Shown here in pieces: positions 51,863 through 61,700 of a DNA stretch of 64,000 nt. Position numbers and translations under genes: made by a program. The stretch spans positions 62,001-126,000 of the forward strand of contig CP089462.1 of assembly GCA_026636295.1 (NCBI GenBank), given 5' to 3'. The notes below the pieces were generated by a model. That model was not told where the DNA came from, did no database searches, and saw only the letters and a program-made list of their open reading frames with translations. This DNA is from Medakamo hakoo. Its lineage: Eukaryota; Chlorophyta; Trebouxiophyceae; Coccomyxaceae. Every line of letters starts with the position of its first letter. The first letter of the stretch is position 1.

Positions 51863-52891
51863 ATGGACGCTGCCGCCTCGTCCGGCTCGGCGGGCGGCGC
51901 CCAACCCCGGCCGCCCGACCCGGACGACCACCCGCCCCACTCGCGCCTCTTCTTCGTCGTCCCGCGCACGGCCGACCCGTCCGCCCTGACCGCCGCCCTG
52001 GCCGCCATGCCGGGCTTCCAACGCGCCGACACAGCGCACGTCGCGGCCAAGGGCGTGGCGTACGCCAAGTTCGGGCGGGCGTCCGCCGCGCTCGCGGCGC
52101 TGGAGGCCGTCGCGGACGCGGGCGGCCTGCTGGCCGGCCACCGGGTGAAGTGCATGGTGGCCGCGCCCCGGACGGGGGGCGGCGGCGGCGGTGGGGGAGG
52201 CTCTGGCGGCCTGGGCGGCGCCCCGGTCCCGGGCGCGGTCCCGCCCCCTCCCGCCGGCCGGCCGCCCGCCGCGCCGTCGCTCGCGCCGGGCGGCCCGCTC
52301 GGCAGCGGTGGCGCGCCACCCCCGCCGCCCCCGCCAGCATCCGGCCTGGGCCTGGGACCCCTCACCGCGGGGTTTGGTGGCCTGGGCTGGAGCACGGGCG
52401 GCACGCCGCCGCCCACCCTGGCGCCGCCACCGCCGCCGGCGCCACAGCAGCAACAGCAACCCGCTCGGTCGGGGAGCTGCGCGTCTGCGGGCGGCGGCGG
52501 TGCCGCCGGCGGCGCGGGCCCGTCCACCCGCTCCCGCACCGCCGGCGCGAGCAGCGGCGCCAGCGGCGGCGGCGGCGGCGGCGGTGGTGGGCCTCCAGGC
52601 TGCCGCCTGTACGCGGTCGTCCCCCGCACCGCGTCCGCCGACGGCCTGGCCGCCGTGTTTCGCGGCGCGGCGCCCTGCCCCGACGCCTTCACCGGCCTGG
52701 TCTTGAAGCGCGACCGCGCCACGGGCGCGGCCCGCGGGTTTTGCTACGCGCATTACACGTCTCCAGAAGCGGCGTCAGCTGCGGCGTCCCGGCTGGACGG
52801 CACGGAACTGCCTGGCGGGGGCGGCTTCCGCCTGAAAGTTGTGGTCGCCGAACCGCGCGGGCGGGGCGGCGCGCGCCGCGGCGGCGGCGGG

Positions 52892-52923
<32 letters not shown>

Positions 52924-53836
52924 GCAGCACCCGGCCAGGACGCCGCCCCTGCCGCCCGCCGCCCCGGCGCTGCTGCCGCCTCTGCCACCTGCGACGCAAA
53001 CCTCGGTCCAGGGCGATGGCGGTGACGGCGCCGCGACGCGCCCGCCTGGGGACGAGCGCGACGCGCGCGGCGGGTCGCCGGGCTCGGACGAGTCTGAGCC
53101 GTCCGCGGCCGGGCCCGCGGCGGGGGAGAGTGACGACGAAGAAGACGAGGTGCGGCACCTGCCGCCGCACCATCCGGGCGTACAACGCCCGCGGCCGGCG
53201 GCGTCGGACGAGTCTGGCACGGTTGCGGCGGCCGCGGCCGCCGCCGCTGCTGCAGCCGCGGCCGCCCGCCGCCGCCGCGGCTCGCCCGACACCGACGCCG
53301 TCGCGGCCGTGCGTGAGGGACTGGAACAAATGAGCATCCCTCACGACGGCGCGGCCCTGGCGCCCGGGTACGGTCCAGCAGCCGAAGCCGCGGTCGCGCG
53401 CGTGCGGGCGGCTGCGGCGACCGGGCGGCCAGACGGTGGTGGTGCACCGCCCGCGCCCGCGCCCGCGGCGCCGCCGCCCGCGCCGGCTGGAGGCGGCGCC
53501 GCCGACCCGCCGCGCACGCTGTACACCGTCTTGGACAGGCCGCTGCCGGCCTGGGCCTTGGAACACGTCCTGTCCCGCTTCGGTCCAGTGGGCGGCGTGG
53601 CGCTCAGGCCGGGCGACGCCCGGTTTGGCGTCGCGACGTTTGCCGACCCGGCCGCCGCGGCCGCGGCCGCGGCGGCCCTGGACGCGACGACGCTGCTGGG
53701 TGCGGCGCTGGGCGCGTCCCTGGTGGACCCGCTGGCCGGGGCGGCGGACGATGGTGCGAGCACGCAGCAACAGCAGCAGACGCCGCAGCAGGCCGGGCCG
53801 TACTCCAAGCGGCCCCGGATCGGTGGGGGCGTGTGA
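51863..53836 (+). CDS. RBM45-like RNA-binding protein with three RRMs
   Basis: A single exon of 657 residues starting at MDAAASSGSAGGAQ. RRM1 (about residues 25-100) reads HSRLFFVVPRTADPSALTAA and KGVAYAKFGRASAALAAL. RRM2 (about 245-330) reads CRLYAVVPRTASADGLAAVF, GLVLKRDRATGAARGFCYAH and YTSPEAASAAASRLDG. RRM3 (about 550-620) reads RTLYTVLDRPLPAWALEHVL and FGPVGGVALRPGDARFGVAT. The HSRLF..V and KG.A..KF.R.S.A signatures recall RBM45/Drb1, a three- to four-RRM protein. Between RRM2 and RRM3 is a disordered, acidic and Gly-rich spacer. An upstream in-frame extension exists but has no ATG with a good context. The RRMs are clear; the orthology to RBM45 is tentative, and a polymorphic plant-type RRM protein is the alternative. 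Confidence 0.7.
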
Positions 53837-53993
53837 TGAGACGAGGGCTTCATTTTTTTTCAGAGCCGAGGCTGTGACGAGCCGAGAATAGCCGACGGCG
53901 CGCGCGCCACACTCCTGCAACGCAACGAGAAAAGGCGAGCACGGGGGCTCCTCCCTCCGCCTGCTTCGGCGCCCTCTGTCCGCGGGACGTGTG

Positions 53994-54015
53994 GCAGATA
54001 CGCCGGCGTATCTGC
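53994..54015. repeat. Perfect 22-bp palindrome with outer inverted arms
   Basis: The 11-base arm GCAGATACGCC meets its exact complement without a spacer. Outside it, GCGGGAC on the left pairs with GTCCCGC on the right, with a five-base GTGTG bulge on one side only. The whole could form a cruciform or an RNA hairpin of 18 pairs. It lies 158 bp past the RBM45-like stop and 77 bp before the Ig-like gene. Confidence 0.93.
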
Positions 54016-54091
54016 GTCCCGCTCCCGCGCACAGAAAGCCGGGCACCGCCCTCGCCTGTGCTCCCTCGCGCGACGAAAAACGCGCCTCGCC

Positions 54092-55669
54092 ATGCGTGCC
54101 GCGCGCCGCCGCGCATCCCGCGCCGGCCTCGCCTGCGCCCTGCTGGCCGCGGGCGCCGGATTGGGGCGGTGCGCAGGTGACGCAGGTGACGCTTCTTCTG
54201 TGCCGGCGAGGCTGAGCAATGAGACGGCGAGGCTCGCCGCCGCCGCCGCGCCGGCACCGTCCCTGTCACCGGCGCAGCGGCAAGAGGCCGCCGCGCTCGG
54301 CCTGCGCGACCCGGCGACCGCCGCCGCGTTTTTCGGCCTGGACCCGCCGGTGCCGCACGTCGCCGACCCGGCGCCCGTGGCCGAACGCCCGCCGCTGGTG
54401 CTGAACGCGGCGCCCATGCCGGCGGACGCGCCGCCGCCGACGCCGACGCCGCCGCCCACCGCCCCGCCGCTCGCGTGCGCCCTCACCGTCTCGGCCGACC
54501 TGCCGCCGGCCGGCGCGCCCGTCCCGGCCTGCTCACCCGTGACAGTCTACGCGGCGGTGACCGTGCCGGGCGGCCTGCCCGCCGGCGCGCCCCCACTGGA
54601 CGGCTTTGTGACGTTTGCGACGGACGGCATCGCGGCGACGGCCCCCCTCCGCCTCATCCCGACCTCCGACGCGGCGGCCTCCATCTCCGCGACCGTCACC
54701 CGGTGGCGCGTCCACCCGGCGGGCAAGGACGACACGCCCTCCACGGGCGCCGCCCTCACCGCCTGGTACTCCCCCGCCGGCGGCAATTCCTCCGCGTGCG
54801 TGGCCGGGTCGTCCGCGCCGCTGGCTGTGCCGGTGCGCCGGTCCACGCCGGTCGTGTCCATCACCCCCAACCCAGCCACGCTGGCGAAAGCGGTCAACTC
54901 CACCTGCGACCTGAAAGACCTCCACGCCCGCGTCGCCGTCGCGGCGGCGGGCGGCGTGACGGATTGCGCCACGCCCACGGGCCTGGTCCAACTGCACGTG
55001 GTGCCCGGCGACGTGAGCGACGTGGTCGCCGCGAATGTGCTGCCCGCCCTGTCGCAAGCCACCAAGGCCAAGGCCGCCCAGATCGCGGCGGCGGAAGTGA
55101 CGGCGGCTGCGCTGAAGGCCAGTCGCACCGCCGCGGAGAGCGGGTCGTGGAAAGCCGCGGCCGCGGCCGGGTTTGACGGCGCGCGCGAGGAGGCGGTGTT
55201 GCTGGCCCTGGACGGCGCGGCCGGGCTGGCGGGCAAGGAGGCGGCGGCGGCGGGAGGCGGCGGCAGCGGCGGCGCCGCGCCCGACCCGTCCCAAGCCCAG
55301 CACGCGGCGGACATCGCGTCGGGCGGCGGCGGCCCCGCCGGCCTGCTGGACCGCGCGCGCGCCGCCCTGCCCGCCCTCCCGCCCCTGCCCTTTGGCCGCC
55401 GCCGCCGCCTGTTGGGCCCCATCAAGGCGGCCATCGACTCGCGCGCGTTCGCCCACCGCAAGGTGGGCGCGGGCGTCCTGCTGCCGACCCAGCTGCTGCC
55501 GGGCCAGCCGGGGCACGCGCTGATCGTGCCGGTGGCGGGGGGCGTCAAGCCCCTGCTGTGGGCGGGCCGGCCCTACACGCTCGTCGCCCAGTACGGCGGC
55601 GACGACAACTTTGAAAAGGCGGCGGGCGTGGGCGCGCTCGTCGTGGACAGTTCCTGCCCGCTGGCGTGA
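54092..55669 (+). CDS. Secreted protein with Ig-like (bacterial type) repeats
   Basis: A single exon of 525 residues. The N-terminus MRAARRRASRAGLACALLAA, followed by GAGLGRC, is a signal peptide. After a Pro-rich linker, a beta-rich domain reads LACALTVSADLPPAGAPVPA, PVTVYAAVTVPGGL, LDGFVTFATDGIAATAPL and TAWYSPAGGNSSACVAG. A middle part, VVSITPNPATLAKAVNSTCD, begins a second unit. The end has PGHALIVPVAGGVKPLLWAG and RPYTLVAQYGGDDNFEKAAG. The Y.L.A.Y.GD.NF..A pattern matches the closing strands of Ig-like domain 3/5 families common in bacterial and algal surface proteins. A helical Ala-rich insertion lies at about residues 330-440. It is probably a cell-surface or wall protein; the number of domains is uncertain. 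Confidence 0.65.
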   Translation: MRAARRRASRAGLACALLAAGAGLGRCAGDAGDASSVPARLSNETARLAAAAAPAPSLSPAQRQEAAALGLRDPATAAAFFGLDPPVPHVADPAPVAERPPLVLNAAPMPADAPPPTPTPPPTAPPLACALTVSADLPPAGAPVPACSPVTVYAAVTVPGGLPAGAPPLDGFVTFATDGIAATAPLRLIPTSDAAASISATVTRWRVHPAGKDDTPSTGAALTAWYSPAGGNSSACVAGSSAPLAVPVRRSTPVVSITPNPATLAKAVNSTCDLKDLHARVAVAAAGGVTDCATPTGLVQLHVVPGDVSDVVAANVLPALSQATKAKAAQIAAAEVTAAALKASRTAAESGSWKAAAAAGFDGAREEAVLLALDGAAGLAGKEAAAAGGGGSGGAAPDPSQAQHAADIASGGGGPAGLLDRARAALPALPPLPFGRRRRLLGPIKAAIDSRAFAHRKVGAGVLLPTQLLPGQPGHALIVPVAGGVKPLLWAGRPYTLVAQYGGDDNFEKAAGVGALVVDSSCPLA

Positions 55670-55792
55670 GAGGGGCCTGAGAGAAGAGGGAGGGGAGGGA
55701 GGGCGCGCGTGCATGTCTATGTCCCCCGGCCGAAGTAAGACAAACAAAAAACACAAAGATGACACACACACACACACGCTCTCGCCTTGGCT

Positions 55793-58700
55793 TCACGCCC
55801 CCTCCACCCAGGAGTGGCCCTCACCCAGCAGCCCGCCCGGCACAGCGGCTTCAACCACGTCCAGCAGCGCGGACGACAGGACGGCCGTGACTTCGCGGCG
55901 GCGGGACGCGACGAAGTAGTGGTCGCCGTCCGGGATGGGGACGAGGCGGAAGGAGGTCGGCGGCGGCGGCGGGTGCTGAGCCGCGCCGCCGCGCCCGTCC
56001 TCGCCGCGCCCGTCCTCGCCGCCCTCGACACCCTGGTCCACGAAGCGGGACCACTGGCCGACGGCGCCGGGCGCGATGGTCGCGTCCCGGCCGCCCTCAA
56101 AGGCGAGGACGACGGCCAGGCCGGAGCCGCGCCCGCCCAGGCGCGGGCGGTCTGGCGGCGGCGCAGCATACGACACGGCCATGAGAATGTCCGCGACGCC
56201 GATGGGCGCCACCCGGTCGAACAGGCGGGGGTTGGCCTCCATGTCAGCCACGCCAGCAAAGTTGCCCTTGCGGAAGACGGACATGACGACGGACCGCGGC
56301 AGGGACCGCCAGCCGCGCAGCTTGGCAGTCGCGGCCGAGATGGTGGACGCGGCGTCGCGCCCGGCGCCGCCGTCGTCGCCCGGCGCCACGTACAGCTTGG
56401 CCACGGCTTCCGCGTACAGGTCCGGCGGCGACACGGCCGCGACGGCCAGCAACAGGGGGGCCGGCTCGCCCGCGGCCGCGGCGGCGGCGGCCAGCTCATA
56501 CGCGACGATCCCGCCCAGGCACGCGCCGAAGAGGGCGTACGGCGTGCCGTCGCCGCGGGAGCCGATGGGCAGGCCGGCCAGCAGCTGGGCGGCCAGGGCC
56601 CGGGCGTCCTCGGCGGGCGGCTCCCCGCGGCGGCGGCCCCGCCCCGGCAGCTCGACGGGGCAGACCTGGACGCACGGGGGCAGGAGCGCGCCCCACCCGC
56701 CGTAGACCGCCTCGGACACGCCGCCCGCGTACGGCAGGCAGAACAGGCGCAGGCGGACGGTGGACGGGGTGGGCGCGATCCAGGCGGACCAGGACGGTGG
56801 AGGGGGCGGGGCCCGGGCGGTGGAGGAGGCGGGAGGGCGGTCGGCCGCCGCCGCGGCCGCCGCCGCTGCCGCCGCCGCCGCGGCCGCGAGGGTCGCGACG
56901 GTGGCCGCCCCACCCGCCGCGGCCGGCAGGTCGACGCCCAGCTCGGCCCGCAGGCGGGACCGCAGCTCCAGCGCCGCCAGGGAGTCGAGGCCCTGGGCGG
57001 CTAGAGGGGTGGACGGGTCGGGCGTCGAGCCGGTCAGGGCGGTGACGGCGGCGGAGATGGCGGCGGCGGCGGCGGCGGGCGTGGGCGGGCCACGTGCGGG
57101 CGGAGGAGGAGGAGGAGGAGGAGGGCGTGACTGCGGCGCGGCCGCGCCCCCGCCCCCCACCACCTCGGCCAGCAGGGCCGGCAGCTCAGCTCCCGCGCCC
57201 ACCGCCGCGTCCGCCATGCCGGTCCAGTAGGCTTTCGGCGCGGCGCCCAGGACGCCGGAGGGCAGGCGGCCGCCGGCCGTCGCAGAGACGGCGGCGGCGA
57301 GGAGCGACGCGCCGGCGGCGGGCGGGAGCACGCCGGGGGCGGCCGCCGTCGCGCGCGCCGCCAGGCCCAGCCCGCCCCACGCGCCCCACTGGACGGTGGT
57401 GACGGGGAGGCCCGTGCCTGCAGCCGCGCCCGCCACAGCTTCCAGAGCCGCGTTCGCGCCGGCGTACGCGGCGTGGCCCGCATACCCGGCGACGGCGGAG
57501 ACGGAGCCAAACGCGAGGGAGGCCGCGAGCGGCGCGGCAGGGCCGCCCAGCGCGGCGCCCAGCGCCGCCCAGGCGGCCGTTTTGGGGGCCGTCACCCGGC
57601 GGGCGAGCGACGGGGCGTGGGCCACCAGCTCAGCTCCGGCTTGGACGCCCGCCGCGTGCAGTAGGGCGGCCGTGCGGGTGGCGGAGCGGGCCGCGGCGGC
57701 CGCGACGCCCGCCGCGTCGGCTGCGGACGCCGCGTCGGCCGCGCGCGCGCACACCAGGCCGCCGCCCGGCCAGGTGGCGAGGGCTGCCGTGCAGGCCGGG
57801 TCGCCCTGCCCGCTGCGGCCCAGGAGCGTGACGGTGGAGGCGTGGGGTGTGGCGTGCGCGGCCCACCGGCCGGCCAAGAGGCCGAGCCCGCCCAGGCCGC
57901 CAGTGATGAGCGTGGCTGAGGGTGGGGGGCGGTCCAGGCCACGGCGCAATCCCGAACAGTCCGCGTGCTCGCGGTCGTAGGACAGGCGGGGGGTCAGACC
58001 TATGCCAGCGGACGTGGACGGGTGCGGGCCAGGCGCGCCCGCAGCCCCGGCTCCAGTGAACCGCAGGCCGACGGGGCCGGACAGGCGCGACGCGCACGCG
58101 TCCACAGCCGCGGCGCGCCCAGCCAGGGCCGGCGCTTCGTACGCGAGGTTGGCCAGGGCGCCCGACGCCGCAGACGCCGCGGCGCGGGCTGTCATGGGCA
58201 TGGACGGCCGCCCAGGCCCGCCCATCCCCTCTCCGGTCGTGTGCAAGAGCAGGGAGGCGGGCGACGGAGGCCGGGCGACCGCGCGCGCGACGGCCGCGAC
58301 GCCCGCGGCCGGGCCGGAGGGGGAGGGGCGGCGGCGCGCGGCGCGCGGCCGGCCGACCCGCCCCGTCACCACCGGCTCGTCCGCCAGCCAGGCCACGCCG
58401 TACGCGGCCTCCAAGCCAAGCGGCAGAGGACGCCGGCGCGCGGTCCACGCCAGGCCAGTGCCGGTGGCGGCGGGCGCGCCCCCGGCGAGCGAGGCGCGGG
58501 CGCCGCCGCCCGCCGCCCAGGCGGGCGGGGCGGGCCAGAACGCCCACGCGTCGGCGGCGGCCATGGCCCGCCCGCCGCCGGCCAGGACGGTTGAGGCGGC
58601 TGTGTGGCCAGGGTGCAAGACGTAGGCGGCCGCGTCCACGGCCGCGGGCGCCAGGGACGCGACGGCGGCCGGCCGGGCGGGCGGGCAAAGCCGGGAGACG

Positions 58701-61700
58701 CGGCGGGCGAGCAGCGGTGGCGGTGGCGGTGGCGGCGGCGCACGGCCGCCCTCGCCGCACGCCACCACGGCCGCGGTCAGCGCGGGCGGGCCGTCCGGCC
58801 CGCCCACCACCACCCGGCCCGACGCCGTGTCCACAGCCGCGACGAGCGCGCCGAGCGGCAAGGCGGGCGCGCTCCAGGCCAGGCCGGACAGGGTCAGGGG
58901 GGCGGCCGCGCCGCCGCCGGGCAGCAGCGACCCGCACGCCGCGGCCGCGACTTCCAGCAGGGCGGCCGCGCCGTCGGACGCGCCGTCCCGCCAGGTGGCC
59001 AAGCGAGGTGCGAGCGTGGAGCAGGAGCAGAGGACGCGGCCGCCACTCGCGTGGACGCCGGCCAGGACGGCGGCGGCCCGGGCGAGGGGGAAGGGGAACG
59101 CGCGCGCCCGGCGCCAGGCCAACCCCAACCCTGCTGCATCGGCGCCGCAAGCGCTGCCGGCGCCGCCGCCGCCACCGCCCAGCCCCACGACCGCGTGCGC
59201 GTTGACGCCAGACATGCCGAACGCGGACGTGCCGGCGGTCAGAGAGGACGCGGATGACGGCACGGACAGCGGCACGGCACCGCCGGCACCGCGGCCGACG
59301 TGCGGGGCGGGGGCGGTAGGCGAGGACAGACTCTGTGACCAACCCTCCAACGCACTGGAGACCTGGGGGTTGAGCGTCCGCAGGTGGGGCGTGCCCGGCA
59401 CGGCGCGGCCGGCCAAGGCGCCCGCGACGACCAGCAAGCCCGCCGCGCCCGCCGCGCCCTCTGTGTGGCCCAGCGCCGCTTTGGGCGCGACCAGGTGCAG
59501 GCGGGAGGGCGCGGCGGACCGCCGCGGGGAGGCGGCCAGCGCCCCGCCCGCCGCGCCGACTTCGATCGGGTCGCCCAGTGGCGTCCCCGTCCCGTGCAGG
59601 GCCAGGACCGCGGGCGGGCGCCCGCCTCCCGCCCTGTCGAAAGCAGCGTGGAGCAAGGCGGCCTGGGCCGGGCCGGACGGCGCGGTCAGGCCGGACGCCC
59701 GGCCGGCGTGGTTGACGGCCGTGGCCGCGAGGACGAGGCGCGGCGCGGGCGCGCGCGCGCCGGGGGCAGCAGCCTGGTCCGGCGGCAACGCCCGCAGCAC
59801 GACGGCCGCGACGCCCTCCCCACGCCCGTACCCGTCCGCGCCCGCGTCCAAGGCCCGGCACCGCCCCGCCGGGCTCAACGCGCCCAGCGCGCACACCGCG
59901 GCGCTGGTCTCCGGCCGCAGCAGCAGGTTGACGCCGCCGACCAGGGCGGCGGCCGCGTCGCCCGCCCGCAGGGCGCCCGCGCCAAAGTGGGCGGCGACCA
60001 GGGAGGAGGAGCAGGCCGTGTCCGTGGAGGCGGCGGGGCCGCCCAGGCCCAGCGTGAAGGCGGCGCGGCCGACGAGGAAGGCCGGGCCCGCGCCGGTGAT
60101 GGCCTGGGGCGGCGGCGCGGCGGGGTGGTGGTGCGCCCCGCCGCCCGCGCCAGGAGGAGGGGCCGGCCCCGCGCCGGCGGTGTGGGGCCGCCCCCCACCC
60201 GACACCGCGCCCACCAGCAGGTCCAGGTACTCGTGGTACATGGCCCCGACAAAGACGGCGGTGGAGGGGCGGTGGAGCCCGCCGCCCGCCACGCCGGCCA
60301 GCGCGTCCGCGCCGGCCTCCAAGAAGGCGCGGGCCTGCGGGTCGGTCGCGGCCGCGTCGGCCGGGGACAGGCCCAGGGCGGCCGCGTCCACGTCCAGCGG
60401 GGATGGGGGCAGCGCCAGCCAGGCCGCGAAGCGGGTGTAGGACGGCGCGCGCAGGGCGGCGGACGCCGGCGCGCCCCCGCCGGCAGACGGGTCGAACGTT
60501 GGGTCGACGTCCCAGCGGTCGAGGGGGACGGGCGCCGCGCCGTCGGGCGTGGTGGCCGACGACCAGGCGGCGGTCCACCCAGCCGGCTCGACACCCCTCC
60601 CACCGGGCAAGCGGGTGGAGGCGGCCGCGATCTCGACGGCGGGCGCGGCGGCGGGCGTCGCGGCCGTGAGCGACGACGGCACAGGCCGCGGCTGGAGTGG
60701 GGGCGGCGGGGGTTGAACACCGACGCGCCGCCCCGCGTCCCGCCCCACCGCCGCCAAGGCCGCCGCCATGGCCCGCGGCGTCGGGTGGTCAAACACAAAG
60801 GTGGCGGGGAGGTCCACGCCCGTGCGGGCGGCCAGGGCGGACCGCAGCTCGACCGCGCCCAGGGAGTCGAGGCCCGCGTCGGCCATGAGGGGCGTGTCAG
60901 GCCCGGCGGGGCCGACGACGGCCGCGACGGCGTCTAAGACGAGAGCTAGGGCGGTGGCACCGTCCAGGGCCGGGGTGGAGGGCGGGCCAGCCGGCTGCAC
61001 AGCGGCCATAGCCGCCGGTGGTGGCGGCGCGAGCGCGGCAAAGAGCGGCGGGACCGCCCGTCCGCCCGCCGCGCGCTCGGCCAGGCGGCCCCAGCTGAAG
61101 GACGCGACGAGCGGCGAGCCGCCGGCCACGGTCCCGCTCTCCAACCCGTCGAGCAAGCGGCCAAAGGCCGCCAACCCGACGGCCGGCTCCAGGGCGCCCA
61201 TGCCCGCCCGTTCCAGGCGGGCGAGCGACCGGCCGTCGCCAGCCATGCCGCCCGCCCACGCGCCCCACTGAGCCGACGCGGCGGGCACGCCCGCGTCCGC
61301 ACGCGCGTCCGCCCAGCCTTGCAGCGCGCCGTTGGCGGACGCGTACGCGGCTTGGCCGGGCGGGCCCAGGGCGGCGGCGGTGGAGGAGAAGGCGAGCAGG
61401 GAGGCGAGGGGAGTGGCCGCGGCCGCGGCCGAGAGCGCGGCCGCGGCCGCGCCCTTGGGCGCGGCCGACGCGCGCAGGGACGCCAGGGTGAGTGCCGGCA
61501 GGGTTGCGTCGGCCAGGACGCCGCCCGCGAGGACGAGGCCGGTCAGGCGGCGGGTGCATGGCATGGACGCCACCACGCTGCGCACGTCGGCTGCCGCGCC
61601 GGCGTCGCAGGACGCGGCGGTGACGGGCGCGGCGTGGCTGGCGTCCGCCAGCCGCGCGCCGTCGGCCCGGCCGCCGCCCCGGCCCAGCAGCAGCACGCCC

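Noticed and set aside
58827-60440. Long plus-strand frames opposite the PKS
   Set aside because: The minus strand shows unbroken PKS motifs (KS, KR, ACP, TE); the opposite frames show none.
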